NCBI GenBank assembly: GCA_002862435.1
Contig: PKDC01000052.1
Location: 41,997-105,996 of the forward strand
Direction: 5' to 3'
Length of the DNA: 64,000 nucleotides
Source of the DNA: Pseudomonadota bacterium
Lineage (GTDB): Bacteria > Pseudomonadota > Gammaproteobacteria > UBA5335
Shown: in pieces, positions 17,948-29,590 of the stretch
How the letters are laid out: every line of letters starts with the position of its first letter
Position numbering within the stretch: position 1 is the first letter of the stretch
The notes under the pieces: generated by a model
What the model saw: the letters and a program-made list of their open reading frames with translations, nothing else
The model's database searches: none
What the model was told of the DNA's origin: nothing
Position numbers and translations under genes: made by a program

Positions 17948-19401
17948 AGCTTGCTTTCTCGTCCAGGGCAGTCAAGCGCTCCTTGCAGGCCCATTCCATA
18001 ATGGGTCTGGCAGTGGGCGCGCTGCTTTATGTTGTGTGCCTGACGGGCACCCTGACTGTTTTTTATCCCCATTTCGAACGCTGGGAGCAGCCGCGTATCG
18101 CAGAGCGCCTCGATTTTTCTCCCACACAGCTTCGCGATGCGGCAGACGCTGTGCTGGCACGGCTTGCCACCCCGCCGGAAACGCTTTACCTGGTGTTGCC
18201 GACAGCATTGATGCCACGCTTGCACATACATGCAGGTGGCTCAGAGGAAGAATGGTTTGTGACGCCGGAGGGCGAGCTGGGCGCGGCAGTTGCGGCACCT
18301 TGGAGCCAATTCGTGCAGTCGCTGCATGTGCGGTTGCAGCTGCCGGAAACCTGGGGGGTGATTCTGGTGGGGATTGCAGGGGTGTTGTTGTGCGTCCTGC
18401 TGCTCTCGGGCGTCTTGGCCCATCCCAGTCTGGTCCGGGATGCCTTTCGCTGGCGCAGCGGCGCCTCGGGGCGCTTGTTCCAGGTCGATCTGCATAACCG
18501 GCTCGGTGTATGGGGATTACCTTTTTATCTCATGATCGCGCTGACTGGCGCATTCATGGGTCTGGCCGCTGTGTTTTACAGCGGCTATGCCGCCGTTCTC
18601 TACCAAGGCGATCGCCAGGCAGTCTACGATCTTGTCTATGGTGCGGATATCAAAGCGGATCAGCCACTCGACGTGCCGCTCGACTTGGGCCGTGCGCTGA
18701 AACAATTGCAGGCCCGCGAGCCGGCTGCTGAGCCGATCTACATTGCCTTGCAGTACATGCGCACCCCGCAGCAGCATGTGGAAATCGCGGCCATCCTGCC
18801 CGGCCGGCTGGTCTATTCCGAAATCTATCGCTTCACGCTGGACGGCGAATACATCAATCACCAGGCGCTCAGCGACGGTCCGGTGGGGCGTCAGCTGGCC
18901 TATTCAGTCTATCGTTTGCATTTCGGCCAATTCGGCGGATGGCCGGTGCGTTTGGGCTATGGTCTGCTGGGCTTGGGATTGACCGTGCTGTGTGTCTCGG
19001 GCATCAACCTGTGGCTGATGAAGCGCCCCGATCGCACCTGGGTCAACGACATCTGGATGGCGTGGGTATGGGGCTGTCCGCTGGGACTGGTAGTGGCGGC
19101 AATCGCTGCGCTCTATGGGCACTCGCCCTGGATAGGCTTTCTTTTGGCGTTGTGGATGGCACTCGGAATGAGTCTGTTCCTGTGCGATGAGGCGCGCGTG
19201 AAGCGGCTGCTGATCGGCAGTCTGGGATCGATGCTCCTCACCATTCTGCTCACGCATCTGCTGCGCTTCGGTCTGATGCTTGATAATTCCGCGAGTCTGG
19301 CAGTCAATGCAGCGCTCTTTGTTGCCGCTGGCTTGGCCGGGTTTTGGGTGGTGCACTCGACCCCGCAGCATCTGCAGAACGTGGCCAAATCTTCGCTGTG
19401 A
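17944..19401 (+). CDS. PepSY-associated membrane protein, possible ferric-siderophore reductase
   Basis: A 485-residue PepSY_TM protein with a first helix near residues 20-40 (GLAVGALLYVVCLTGTLTVF), a periplasmic region, paired helices after VDLHNRLGVWGLPFYLMIALTG, and four further C-terminal helices. Relatives near TonB receptors are thought to reduce ferric siderophores or help their uptake; the histidine in LHNRLG and HSIMG could bind heme. The track start (17512) runs through the upstream gene; the ATG at 17944 overlaps its stop. Confidence 0.75.
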   Translation: MKLAFSSRAVKRSLQAHSIMGLAVGALLYVVCLTGTLTVFYPHFERWEQPRIAERLDFSPTQLRDAADAVLARLATPPETLYLVLPTALMPRLHIHAGGSEEEWFVTPEGELGAAVAAPWSQFVQSLHVRLQLPETWGVILVGIAGVLLCVLLLSGVLAHPSLVRDAFRWRSGASGRLFQVDLHNRLGVWGLPFYLMIALTGAFMGLAAVFYSGYAAVLYQGDRQAVYDLVYGADIKADQPLDVPLDLGRALKQLQAREPAAEPIYIALQYMRTPQQHVEIAAILPGRLVYSEIYRFTLDGEYINHQALSDGPVGRQLAYSVYRLHFGQFGGWPVRLGYGLLGLGLTVLCVSGINLWLMKRPDRTWVNDIWMAWVWGCPLGLVVAAIAALYGHSPWIGFLLALWMALGMSLFLCDEARVKRLLIGSLGSMLLTILLTHLLRFGLMLDNSASLAVNAALFVAAGLAGFWVVHSTPQHLQNVAKSSL

Positions 19402-19411
19402 CCGAACGGCA

Positions 19412-20488
19412 TCACTGATCGGCGTGCGGCCAATCCAGGGATTGCCTGGCCAGGACATCGCGTGCACGTGCCCCGAGGTCGGGATGATCGGTGAAGAAGC
19501 CGTCAATGCCCAAGGCAAGAAAAATGGCCAGCTCACTTTCCAGATTGCCTGGCGCCTTGGGATCGGCGCCCTGACGATGGTTCGTTGGCAGGAAGCAATT
19601 TTCGGCGCGAAAGGTGTAGGGATGGACCTTCAATCCGACCCGATGGGCGTTTTTCACGAAGTCGGTTGCGTGGCTTGGATCGAGGCGCCCCGCCTGGTCC
19701 AGCGGGAGAAGAAAATGGTTCTTCTCCGGACCCACGCCATCGGCATAGGTGGCGATTTGTGCCAGTCCCTTCGGAGTCGCCATCTGGTCGTAGCTCAGGC
19801 TGCCGCCCGCCGCCGCCACGTCATAGGGTTGGCCCTGCGGGGCGAGGAGCTGGATCAGGGGAATGCGAGTCAGGGAACGCAGCTTGCGCAGATTCGCCAC
19901 TTCGAAGGATTGAATGAAAACCGGCTCGCCGCTGCCGAAACCGTCGCGATGCAGGGCTTCCAGCAGTGGCTCCTCCAACGCCAGACCCAACTGCTGGAAG
20001 TGGGTGGGGTGCTTGGTTTCCGGATAAATGCCGATCTTGCGGCCGGTGGCGCGCTCCATGGCTTGCACCAGCCTCAGCACATCGGTCAGGGTGGGAAACG
20101 TGAACTGACCATCGAAGCGGCAATTGCCGGGCCGTACCTCGGGAATGCGCTCCACCGCGCGCAGGGTCTGGATTTCCGCCAGGGTGAAATCTTCGCTGAA
20201 CCAGCCGGTGATGGTAGTGCCGTCGATTTGCCGGGTGGTGCGCCGTGCCGCGAACCCCGGTCGCTGGGCCACATCCGTGGTCCAGTCGAGCACATTGTCA
20301 TGTCGCGCGATCAAATGGCCATCGCGGGTCATCACCAGATCCGGCTCGATGAAATCCGCGCCCTGCAGAATGGCCGTGGCATAGGCGGCGAGGGTGTGTT
20401 CGGGCAGATAGCCGCTGGCCCCGCGATGGGCAATGACAATGGCGGGATCGCGCGGTGGGGAATTGGCGGAACCGGACTCTGCAATCAT
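19412..20488 (-). CDS. Glycerophosphodiester phosphodiesterase
   Basis: A 358-residue GDPD-fold enzyme hydrolysing glycerophosphodiesters to sn-glycerol 3-phosphate and an alcohol. The catalytic N-terminal motif is IAHRGASGYLPEHTLAAY with the two histidines and glutamate; EPDLVMTRDGHLIARHDN provides the metal-binding acid and second histidine. The C-terminal GIDGFFTDHPD is typical of the GlpQ branch. No signal peptide is seen, unlike periplasmic GlpQ. The ATG at 20488 is preferred to the TTG in the track (20512). It converges on the PepSY gene with a 10-base gap. Confidence 0.86.
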   Translation of the reverse strand: MIAESGSANSPPRDPAIVIAHRGASGYLPEHTLAAYATAILQGADFIEPDLVMTRDGHLIARHDNVLDWTTDVAQRPGFAARRTTRQIDGTTITGWFSEDFTLAEIQTLRAVERIPEVRPGNCRFDGQFTFPTLTDVLRLVQAMERATGRKIGIYPETKHPTHFQQLGLALEEPLLEALHRDGFGSGEPVFIQSFEVANLRKLRSLTRIPLIQLLAPQGQPYDVAAAGGSLSYDQMATPKGLAQIATYADGVGPEKNHFLLPLDQAGRLDPSHATDFVKNAHRVGLKVHPYTFRAENCFLPTNHRQGADPKAPGNLESELAIFLALGIDGFFTDHPDLGARARDVLARQSLDWPHADQ

Positions 20489-20643
20489 AGTGATCGAGTC
20501 TAGCAGGGCCAAGCTGGTCGTTGGGTGTTGCGTTCATTGAGCGGTTGATGCGCCAGGCGGTGTGAGTTCGCCGCTGATGCGTGCGCTGTAAAGCAGGGCA
20601 GGGGGAAAACTGCGGTACCGAAAGGGCGGCTTATTGAGATAGG

Positions 20644-20720
20644 TGGTGGGCCCAGCAGGACTTGAACCTGCGACCCGCCGATTATGAGTCGGATGCTCTA
20701 ACCAACTGAGCTATAGGCCC
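20644..20720 (-). tRNA. tRNA with CAT anticodon, probably tRNA-Ile2 (lysidine type), otherwise elongator Met
   Basis: Minus strand reads a 77-nt cloverleaf with 3' CCA encoded: acceptor GGGCC(T), D-arm GCTCAGTTGGTTAGAGC, anticodon loop CTCATAA closed by CCGA/TCGG, and T-arm GTTCAAG. The location next to rpoD parallels the ileX-type tRNA found there in other gammaproteobacteria, which favours Ile2; sequence alone does not exclude elongator Met. Confidence 0.9.
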
Positions 20721-20874
20721 TTTTTAATTACTACTACAGACTAACAAGGTCAGGTTGAATTTGATACCTTCGGTTCTTTCCCAGTCCTGCGCCGGTCATT
20801 CGGCGTGAACGGCGCGTAGCGGGGAGATTAATTCAATCTCGCGGAGACGCCAACCCTAACTCATGTGGACATGG

Positions 20875-20906
20875 CCAGGCCCGATCGTGGATACGATCGG
20901 GCCTGG
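20875..20906 (-). terminator. Perfect 14-bp hairpin downstream of rpoD
   Basis: CCAGGCCCGATCGT, a GGAT loop, then its exact inverse complement. It starts 32 bases after the rpoD stop on the minus strand. There is no U-tract on either side, so it may be a transcript-stabilising 3' structure or a Rho-assisted end rather than a classical intrinsic terminator. Confidence 0.6.
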
Positions 20907-20937
20907 GTGGAACAGGCGGCGGTTGATTTGCGATGGG

Positions 20938-22782
<1,845 letters not shown>

Positions 22783-22871
22783 ACGGCGTGTCAACCTTGA
22801 GGGCAGGGGGGCGTAGATAAACGCCCTAGTATAGACCAATCGGGCATGGCTTGATCGAACATAGCGTCGAA

Positions 22872-24602
22872 TCAGCCTCCCCGGCGCGACAGCAGCAATC
22901 GAAGCTGCTCTTTTTCCGCTGCATCCAGTCCTTGGACGGCTGCCTTTTCCAGCAGTGTGTCAATCTGTCCGCGAGCCTGTTGTTGCAGGAGATGCCGACA
23001 GATGTCCCGGCATTCCCGGGCCATGCCCTCTTCAGCGCGCTCCGGTTGCCAAATGAGCAATTGACCGAATAATGGCTCTGCCGGGTGTTCCCGGAATCCT
23101 TCCAAGAGCCCTCCACCGCTTAGATGGGGGCTTGCCCTGGCAAGTTCAATCAGGGCGAGCAACCACTGTGCCTCGGTATCTCCGGCCTTCAGGAGCGGCA
23201 AAAGCGAGGGATCGATCCACTGCGCAGCGACCGGATGCGCAAGGATCAGCCCCATCAGTCGCTGCACTGGCGTCGGGTGAACGACAGTTGGTCGAGGCCG
23301 AGGCGGTGATGACGGCGCCTTACCCCCCTCCATCCGCATCAAGTCCGCATGTTCCATGCCAGCCAGCCGCGCCAGGGTCTGTTCCAGCAACGCCCGAAAC
23401 GCCCCCTGGGGAATGGCCCTCAGGGCGGGCCGGGCGCGCTCCAGCAATCGCGCGCGTCCTTCCAACGTATGAAGATCGACCTGATCCCGCAAACGCTGAA
23501 GCAAAAAATCGGACAAGGGCTGCGCCTGCCCGACGCGCACCAAAAACGCGCCCCGACCTTCCCTGCGCACCAACGAATCCGGATCCTCACCCTCCGGCAG
23601 AAACAGAAAGGCCACCTCCCGCCCGTCGTGCATCTCGGGCAGGCTGGTTTGAAGCGCCCGTGCGGCAGCATCGCGGCCCGCGCGATCCCCATCGAAACAG
23701 AACACGACACGGGTCGTGTGGCGGAACAGCCGGCGCAAATGATCCGGCGTGGTGGCTGTTCCCAATGTGGCCACGGCGTTGGTAATCCCGTGCTCCGCCA
23801 GCATCAGCACATCCATGTACCCCTCCACCACCAGGATCCAGGGCAGTTCGCGCTGTGCCTGGCGCGCCTCATAGAGGCCGTACAGTTCCCGTCCCTTGTG
23901 GAACAGTGGGGTCTCGGGCGAATTGAGGTATTTCGGCTGTCCCTGATCCATGATGCGGCCGCCAAAGCCAATGACCCGCCCGCGGCTGTCGCGAATCGGG
24001 AAGATGATGCGATCCCGGAATCGGTCATACAGGCCATTGCCGCTGCCCTCGCGCGCCACGAGCAGCCCGGTTTCCAGCAGCAGCGGCCGGTGTTCCGGCG
24101 TGCGGCCGAGGTGTTGCAGCAGGCTATCCCAGCCTGCCGGTGCGTAGCCCAGACCGAAGGTGGCGGCGACCGCGCTGCCCAAGCCGCGCTGCTTGAGGTA
24201 GTCGATGGCCTTGGGATGTTCGCCCAACTGTTGCCGGTAGAAGCGGGCCGCCGCTTCCAGTACGTCCAGCAGTTCCTTGTGGCGCGGAACGGGGCCTTCT
24301 CCGCCGGCCGGCAGCTCCAGTCCCGCCTGGCTCGCCAGCTCCGCCACGGCATCGCGAAACTCCAGGCGCTCGAACGCCATCAGGAAACCGATGGCGTTGC
24401 CATGGGCGCCACAGCCGAAACAGTGATAGAACTGCTTGTCCGCGCTGACGGTGAAGGAGGGGGATTTTTCGTCGTGAAACGGGCAGCGGGCTGTGTGATC
24501 CTTGCCTGCCTTTTTGAGCGGCACGCGGCGGTCGATGAGCGCGACGAGATCAGTTCGCGCAACGACCTCATCAATGAAATCCTGAGGAATCGATCCGCTC
24601 AT
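22872..24602 (-). CDS. dnaG: DNA primase DnaG
   Basis: A 576-residue primase that makes RNA primers for replication. The zinc-binding domain ([26 protein letters not shown]) is at residues about 40-65, the RNA-polymerase/TOPRIM core includes [18 protein letters not shown] and [13 protein letters not shown], and the C-terminal helicase-binding domain ends the protein. Length is normal for the family. It is followed by rpoD and preceded by yqeY and rpsU on the same strand. The long plus-strand ORF 23349-24671 is its antisense shadow. Confidence 0.96.
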   Translation of the reverse strand: MSGSIPQDFIDEVVARTDLVALIDRRVPLKKAGKDHTARCPFHDEKSPSFTVSADKQFYHCFGCGAHGNAIGFLMAFERLEFRDAVAELASQAGLELPAGGEGPVPRHKELLDVLEAAARFYRQQLGEHPKAIDYLKQRGLGSAVAATFGLGYAPAGWDSLLQHLGRTPEHRPLLLETGLLVAREGSGNGLYDRFRDRIIFPIRDSRGRVIGFGGRIMDQGQPKYLNSPETPLFHKGRELYGLYEARQAQRELPWILVVEGYMDVLMLAEHGITNAVATLGTATTPDHLRRLFRHTTRVVFCFDGDRAGRDAAARALQTSLPEMHDGREVAFLFLPEGEDPDSLVRREGRGAFLVRVGQAQPLSDFLLQRLRDQVDLHTLEGRARLLERARPALRAIPQGAFRALLEQTLARLAGMEHADLMRMEGGKAPSSPPRPRPTVVHPTPVQRLMGLILAHPVAAQWIDPSLLPLLKAGDTEAQWLLALIELARASPHLSGGGLLEGFREHPAEPLFGQLLIWQPERAEEGMARECRDICRHLLQQQARGQIDTLLEKAAVQGLDAAEKEQLRLLLSRRGG

Positions 24603-24648
24603 GACCGCCTTCCCGCGCCATGGGCCCGGGGCCGGAATGTGGAGAGAT

Positions 24649-25095
24649 TCAGGCTCCCAGACGACCTTTGACGCGCGCGCTGACGATGGCCATATCGGCG
24701 CGCCCTTGGATGACTGGTTTCAGGGCAGCCATGATCCGGCCCATGTCCTTGATGCTTGCCGCGCCGGTTTCCGCCAGCGCCCCCTCAATGAGGGTATCCA
24801 GCTCCGCCTCGGACAAGGGCTCGGGCAGGTAGGCCTGGAGCAGCGTAATCTCGGCCAATTCCTTGGTGGCGAGATCAGATCGGTTGCCGGCCTCATATTG
24901 CGTCGCGGCTTCGCGACGCTGCTTGATCAGCTTTTCGACCACCGCGATGACTTGCGCCTCATCCAGCACGATGCGTTCATCGATCTCGCGCTGCTTGATG
25001 GCCGCGGAAAACATGCGCAAGGTGATCAGGCCCAGCTTGTCGCCACCGCGCATGGCGGTCTTGATATCATCCTGCAAACGAAGCTTGAGGTCCAT
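24649..25095 (-). CDS. yqeY: GatB/YqeY domain protein
   Basis: A 148-residue all-helical protein matching the YqeY family, related to the tRNA-binding tail of GatB. Conserved parts are LRMFSAAIKQREID, EKLIKQRREAATQY and EITLLQAYLPEPLSEAEL. The role is not established; a tRNA-linked function is assumed from the fold. The start is set to the ATG at 25095 (MDLKLRLQDD). Position between rpsU and dnaG is common in pseudomonads and related groups. Confidence 0.9.
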   Translation of the reverse strand: MDLKLRLQDDIKTAMRGGDKLGLITLRMFSAAIKQREIDERIVLDEAQVIAVVEKLIKQRREAATQYEAGNRSDLATKELAEITLLQAYLPEPLSEAELDTLIEGALAETGAASIKDMGRIMAALKPVIQGRADMAIVSARVKGRLGA

Positions 25096-25118
25096 GCGCC
25101 GATCTCCGGCCGCCAGAC

Positions 25119-25334
25119 TCAATAAAGCCGGGTGTGGCGCTGCGTATCACGCAAGGTGCGCTTGGCGTGGCGCTTGACGGCAGCGGCCTTGCGGCGCTTG
25201 CGTTCCTGGGTGGGCTTTTCGTAGAACTCGCGACGACGGACTTCCGTCAGCACACCTGCTTTTTCGCAGGCACGCTTGAAGCGCCGCAGGGCGGCATCGA
25301 AGTATTCATTTTCCTTGATGCGAACGCTTGGCAT
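25119..25334 (-). CDS. rpsU: Small ribosomal subunit protein bS21
   Basis: A 71-residue, very basic protein with the exact family features ([24 protein letters not shown] and [14 protein letters not shown]). bS21 helps the 30S subunit engage mRNA. It opens the rpsU-yqeY-dnaG-rpoD run and is divergent from tsaD, sharing a 137-base promoter region with it. Confidence 0.97.
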   Translation of the reverse strand: MPSVRIKENEYFDAALRRFKRACEKAGVLTEVRRREFYEKPTQERKRRKAAAVKRHAKRTLRDTQRHTRLY

Positions 25335-25471
25335 GCAGTCTCACTCAAAACCGGACGTGAATTGTGGTCACCAACCCGACAGGCACCCGTCAGGTAAGGC
25401 GCAAAATTCTATCTGCTTTGAATTACAATTGCCAACCCGTCCTGAAAATGACTCCAGATTTTGAGATCCCC

Positions 25472-26506
25472 ATGCGGGTGCTCGGCATTGAATCTTCCTG
25501 TGACGAAACCGCTGTCGCCGTCTATGACGGCGCGCAGGGCCTGCTTGCCCATGCCTTGCACAGCCAGGTTGCCCTGCATGCGCCCCATGGGGGGGTGGTG
25601 CCGGAACTTGCCTCGCGCGACCACGTCCGCAAGCTGCTGCCGCTGGTCCGGGAAGTCCTCAATGAGGCCGGCGCCGCGCCGGAGTCCATCGATGGACTGG
25701 CCTATACGGCGGGCCCAGGCCTGGTGGGCGCGCTGCTGGTGGGCGCGACCTTCGCTCAGTCGTTGGCGCTGGCCTGGAATCGACCCTGCGTTGGCGTGCA
25801 TCACATGGAGGGCCATTTGCTGGCGCCATGGCTCGAGCCCCATGCGCCCGATTTTCCGGTTCTGGCGCTGCTGGTTTCGGGGGGGCACACCCTGCTGGTG
25901 GCAGTGGAAGGCGTGGGGGATTACCGCCTGCTCGGGGAATCCATTGACGACGCAGCTGGCGAGGCCTTCGACAAGGTCGCCAAGCTACTGGGTCTTCCCT
26001 ATCCCGGCGGACCCGCCCTGGCGGCCTTGGCCGAGACCGGCACGCCGGATCGCTTTCACTTTCCACGGCCGATGCTGGACCGCCCGGGACTTGATTTCAG
26101 CTTCAGCGGCCTGAAAACGGCAGTCCTGTACGCGGTGCGCGAGGCGCAGGCCGAGGCGCCCTTGGATGATCGCCTGCGCGCGGATCTGGCGCGCGGATTC
26201 GAGGAGGCTGCCGTGGCCGTGCTGGCGGAGAAATGCCGGCGCGCCCTGGCGCAGACCGGCCTGCGCCGGCTGGTGGTGGCGGGCGGCGTGGGCGCCAACC
26301 GGCGTTTGCGGGCCGCGCTGCTGCAGATGGGCGCATCGCTTGGTGTCGAGGTATTTTATCCCCGGCCGGCGTTCTGTACCGACAACGGCGCCATGATCGC
26401 GCTGTCGGGATACCACCGCCTGCGGGCCGGCGAGCGGGGAGCGGGCGCCGTGCGCGCCCGTTGGCCTATCGACGGCTTGCGGCCACCGGGCCAGCAGACC
26501 GGTTAG
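25472..26506 (+). CDS. tsaD: tRNA N6-threonylcarbamoyladenosine transferase TsaD
   Basis: A 344-residue ASKHA-fold enzyme that, with TsaB/E, transfers threonylcarbamoyl to A37 of ANN-decoding tRNAs. [17 protein letters not shown] starts the protein, HHMEGH gives the metal-binding histidines, and SGGHTLL and [10 protein letters not shown] are family signatures; DNGAMIA closes the site. The track extends 36 residues upstream; the ATG at 25472 is the family start. Confidence 0.96.
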   Translation: MRVLGIESSCDETAVAVYDGAQGLLAHALHSQVALHAPHGGVVPELASRDHVRKLLPLVREVLNEAGAAPESIDGLAYTAGPGLVGALLVGATFAQSLALAWNRPCVGVHHMEGHLLAPWLEPHAPDFPVLALLVSGGHTLLVAVEGVGDYRLLGESIDDAAGEAFDKVAKLLGLPYPGGPALAALAETGTPDRFHFPRPMLDRPGLDFSFSGLKTAVLYAVREAQAEAPLDDRLRADLARGFEEAAVAVLAEKCRRALAQTGLRRLVVAGGVGANRRLRAALLQMGASLGVEVFYPRPAFCTDNGAMIALSGYHRLRAGERGAGAVRARWPIDGLRPPGQQTG

Positions 26507-26539
26507 AATGGCCTCCTGACCCCTCTGGACGGAGCCTTG

Positions 26540-26929
26540 GTGGATATCGTTTATCTGCGCGACCTGCGTATTCCCACGGTAATCGGCGTATTTGAATGGG
26601 AGCGCCGCGTGCGTCAGACCGTGGCGCTTGACCTGGATATGGCTGCCGACATCGCCCGCGCGGCCCTGAGTGACGATCTGGTCGATGCACTGGACTACAA
26701 GGCGGTGGCCAAGCGCTTGATCACCTTCGTGGGGGAGAGCCGTTTCCAACTGGTTGAAACTCTTGCCGAGCGGGTTGCGCAACTGGTCCTGACCGAGTTC
26801 GACGTGGCCTGGGTGCGGGTTCGGGTCAACAAGACCGGTGCGGTGCGCGGTGCCCGCGATGTGGGCGTGATCATCGAGCGCGATCGCCGCACGGCGGTGC
26901 CTGAATCGGGACCGGATGGCGGTGGCTGA
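26540..26929 (+). CDS. folB: Dihydroneopterin aldolase
   Basis: A 129-residue T-fold enzyme of folate synthesis that converts dihydroneopterin to 6-hydroxymethyl-dihydropterin. The N-terminus DIVYLRDLRIPTVIGVFEWE and the C-terminal KTGAVRGARDVGVIIER match FolB. The GTG at 26540 is taken as start because GGAG lies five bases upstream; the track uses TTG one codon earlier. It overlaps folK by 14 bases. Confidence 0.92.
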   Translation: MDIVYLRDLRIPTVIGVFEWERRVRQTVALDLDMAADIARAALSDDLVDALDYKAVAKRLITFVGESRFQLVETLAERVAQLVLTEFDVAWVRVRVNKTGAVRGARDVGVIIERDRRTAVPESGPDGGG

Positions 26930-27440
26930 AGTTTTTGTGAGTTTGGGCAGCAACATCGCGCCGCGCCGCAATCTTGCTGCGGCCCTGCCGCTGCTGGCGA
27001 CCCATTTCGGCCTCCTGCGGGTCTCGCCGGTCTATGAAGGCCCCGCGGTTGGTTTCGAGGGCGACCCTTTCCTCAATCTGGTGGTCGGTTTTTCCACCCC
27101 GGACGATCTCGCCGCCGTGCTCGACTTCCTGCGCGGCGTCGAGCACGATTTCGGCCGCCGCCGTGGTGAGGCCAAGTTCGCGTCGCGCAGCCTGGATCTG
27201 GACATCATCCTGTTTGGCGATCAGGTCGGTGAGGTGGCGGGGCTGCGGCTGCCGCGTGCCGACATCCTGCGTTATGCCTTCGTGCTCAAGCCGCTGGCCG
27301 ATCTGGCGCCTGACGCCACCCATCCCGAGCTGGGACGGACTTATCGCGAACTGTGGGAAAGCCTGCAACCGGGGCCGGGCTTGACCGAAGTCGCACCTCT
27401 GGAATGGGCGCACCCCATTCCCGCTCAGGGAAGGAACTGA
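26916..27440 (+). CDS. folK: 6-hydroxymethyl-7,8-dihydropterin pyrophosphokinase
   Basis: A 174-residue HPPK that activates the product of FolB for dihydropteroate synthase. VFVSLGSNIAPRRNL, the P-V-YEG loop and the signature SRSLDLDIILFGD are intact. It overlaps the end of folB, so consecutive folate steps are co-translated. glmS starts four bases after its stop. Confidence 0.94.
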   Translation: MAVAEVFVSLGSNIAPRRNLAAALPLLATHFGLLRVSPVYEGPAVGFEGDPFLNLVVGFSTPDDLAAVLDFLRGVEHDFGRRRGEAKFASRSLDLDIILFGDQVGEVAGLRLPRADILRYAFVLKPLADLAPDATHPELGRTYRELWESLQPGPGLTEVAPLEWAHPIPAQGRN

Positions 27441-27444
27441 ATCC

Positions 27445-29274
27445 ATGTGTGGCATCGTCGGCGCCATCGCGCAGCGCAATGTAACGCCCATCCTGCTGGA
27501 GGGCCTGCGGCGTCTGGAATACCGTGGCTATGACTCGGCTGGTGTGGTGATTCTGGGCGCTCAGGGCCTCCAGCGGGTGCGCACCGTGGGCAAGGTCGAG
27601 ATGCTGACGCAGGCGCTGGAAGCCCATCCGCTGGAGGGGCCGTTGGGTTTGGCTCACACCCGCTGGGCCACCCATGGCGCGCCGAGCGAACGCAACGCGC
27701 ACCCCCATATCGCCGCCGACCGCGTGGCGGTGGTGCACAACGGCATTATTGAAAATCATGCCGAGCTGCGCGCCGAGCTGCTGGCGCGCGGGGATCCGAT
27801 CGAATCCGACACCGATACCGAGCTGATCGCCCACCTGATCCACCATGCCCTCGATGACAGCGCCGACTTGCTCACTGCGGTGCGGGCCTGCCTCGCGCGC
27901 CTGCGCGGCGCCTACGCCATCGCGGTGATCGATCGTGCCGCGCCCGACCGGCTGGTGGTGGCGCGGTCGGGGAGTCCCTTGGTGATCGGCGTGGGTATCG
28001 GGGAGCACTTCGTGGCCTCCGACAGCGCTGCCCTGCTGCCGGTCACCCAGCAGTTCCGTTATCTGGAGGAAGGGGATGTCGCCGAGATCTGGCGCACCGG
28101 CGTGCGGGTGCTGGATCGATCAGGCCAAGCCGTGGAGCGTCCCCTGCTCCGTTCCCGCCTAGCCGATGAAACCCTCGACCGCGGCGCCTATCGCCATTTC
28201 ATGCTCAAGGAGATCCACGAACAACCCCGGGTGCTGGCCGAAACCCTGGAAGGCCGGTTGACGGCGGATCGGGTGTTGCCGGAGATGTTCGGCCCGGATG
28301 CCGAAACGCTGTTCAGCCAGGTGCGCGCGGTCCATCTGGTGGCTTGTGGCACCAGCTATCACGCCGCGCTGGTGGCGCGTTACTGGATCGAGGCCCTGAC
28401 GGGTATTCCGGCGACGGCGGAAATCGCCAGTGAATTCCGCTATCGCCAGCCGGCCGTGCCCGCCGATACTCTGCTGGTCACCCTATCCCAGTCGGGCGAG
28501 ACCGCCGATACCCTGGCCGCACTGCGGGCCAGTCGGGAGCGACCCTACCTGTCGCGCCTGGCCATCTGCAACGTGCCGGAAAGCTCGCTGGTGCGGGAAT
28601 CGGATCGCGTGTTGATGACCCGCGCCGGGGTGGAAGTCGGAGTCGCCTCCACCAAGGCGTTCACCACCCAGTTGGTGGCGTTGATGCTGCTCACCCTCTG
28701 CATCGGCCAGGCCCAATCGCTGGCGCCGGAGGAAGTCGCCCGCATCGTGACCGATCTGCGCAGCCTGCCCCAGCAGGTGGAGCGCGTGCTCGCTCTGGAG
28801 CCCGCTGTTGCCGCCCTGGCCCCGCGCCTGGTGCATCGCGAACACGCCCTGTTCCTGGGGCGTGGGGTGGAATACCCGATCGCCCTGGAAGGTGCCCTCA
28901 AGCTCAAGGAAATCTCCTACATCCACGCCGAGGGCTATGCGGCCGGCGAACTCAAGCACGGCCCCCTGGCTTTGGTGAGCGAGGATATGCCCGTGGTGGC
29001 GTTGGCGCCACACAATGCCCTGCTGGAAAAACTGCTCTCCAACCTGCAGGAAGTACGCGCGCGGGGCGGGGAGTTGCTGGTGTTCACCGGCGAGGGAGTG
29101 GACCTGCCGGATGAACAGGGCGTGGCCGTGCTGTCCCTGCCGGTTCCCTTGTCGGCGCTGTCGCCGGTGGTGTTCACGGTGCCCTTGCAACTGCTCGCCT
29201 ATCACGTCGCGGTTCTCAAGGGCACCGATGTCGACCGGCCGCGCAATCTCGCGAAATCGGTGACGGTCGAATAA
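27445..29274 (+). CDS. glmS: Glutamine-fructose-6-phosphate aminotransferase (isomerizing)
   Basis: A 609-residue enzyme making glucosamine 6-phosphate for cell-wall synthesis. The N-terminal nucleophile amidotransferase begins MCGIVGA (Cys after removal of Met), with RWATHG, and two SIS isomerase domains follow (CGTSYHA, SQSGETADT, GRGVEYPIALEGALKLKEISY). It ends NLAKSVTVE, as usual. The last codons of glmS are the recognition site of Tn7-type elements, which matters for the next feature. Confidence 0.97.
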   Translation: MCGIVGAIAQRNVTPILLEGLRRLEYRGYDSAGVVILGAQGLQRVRTVGKVEMLTQALEAHPLEGPLGLAHTRWATHGAPSERNAHPHIAADRVAVVHNGIIENHAELRAELLARGDPIESDTDTELIAHLIHHALDDSADLLTAVRACLARLRGAYAIAVIDRAAPDRLVVARSGSPLVIGVGIGEHFVASDSAALLPVTQQFRYLEEGDVAEIWRTGVRVLDRSGQAVERPLLRSRLADETLDRGAYRHFMLKEIHEQPRVLAETLEGRLTADRVLPEMFGPDAETLFSQVRAVHLVACGTSYHAALVARYWIEALTGIPATAEIASEFRYRQPAVPADTLLVTLSQSGETADTLAALRASRERPYLSRLAICNVPESSLVRESDRVLMTRAGVEVGVASTKAFTTQLVALMLLTLCIGQAQSLAPEEVARIVTDLRSLPQQVERVLALEPAVAALAPRLVHREHALFLGRGVEYPIALEGALKLKEISYIHAEGYAAGELKHGPLALVSEDMPVVALAPHNALLEKLLSNLQEVRARGGELLVFTGEGVDLPDEQGVAVLSLPVPLSALSPVVFTVPLQLLAYHVAVLKGTDVDRPRNLAKSVTVE

Positions 29275-29303
29275 AAGCAACAAGCGCATTGGCTGTTGCT
29301 GTG

Positions 29304-29365
29304 GGATGAAAATAAAGTGTCATCCGTACAAATAAAGTCTCATCCTTGAGAATAGAGTTTCATCC
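29304..29365 (+). repeat. Three tandem TnsB-site-like repeats (glmS-proximal end)
   Basis: Copies start near 29304, 29328 and 29348, sharing AATAAAGTNTCATCC or AATAGAGTTTCATCC. The first copy is itself nearly palindromic (GGATGA...TCATCC). The close packing is right-end-like. Confidence 0.75.
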
Positions 29366-29446
29366 TAAAAATGATCCTTACTGGCCTCGATTGTGGTTGG
29401 CGAGACGCGCAAGACCGCATGAACTAAGCGATTCGGCTGCTTGGAA

Positions 29447-29590
29447 GGATGAAACTATATTCTCACAATCAAGACAGCGCCCAACGCCAAACGATGCTTT
29501 GAGGATGACTGTTTACCCGGCCGCCAAGCCTGAGACTTCCACGCCAGCCCACGAAATTCGCGCAGCTTAGGATGAAACTTATTTTCATCC
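29447..29590 (-). repeat. Two inverted, dispersed copies of the same repeat (distal end)
   Basis: GGATGAAACTATATTCTCA at 29447-29465 and GGATGAAACTTATTTTCATCC at 29570-29590. On the minus strand they read as the glmS-side repeats do. The wide spacing is left-end-like. Confidence 0.7.

Noticed and set aside
23349-24671. 440-residue plus-strand ORF
   Set aside because: Antisense to dnaG, with no domain; GC-rich genes give long antisense frames.
29276-29300. AGCAACA/TGTTGCT hairpin as the glmS terminator
   Set aside because: Seven-bp stem with an 11-base loop and no U-tract; too weak to list as a terminator.
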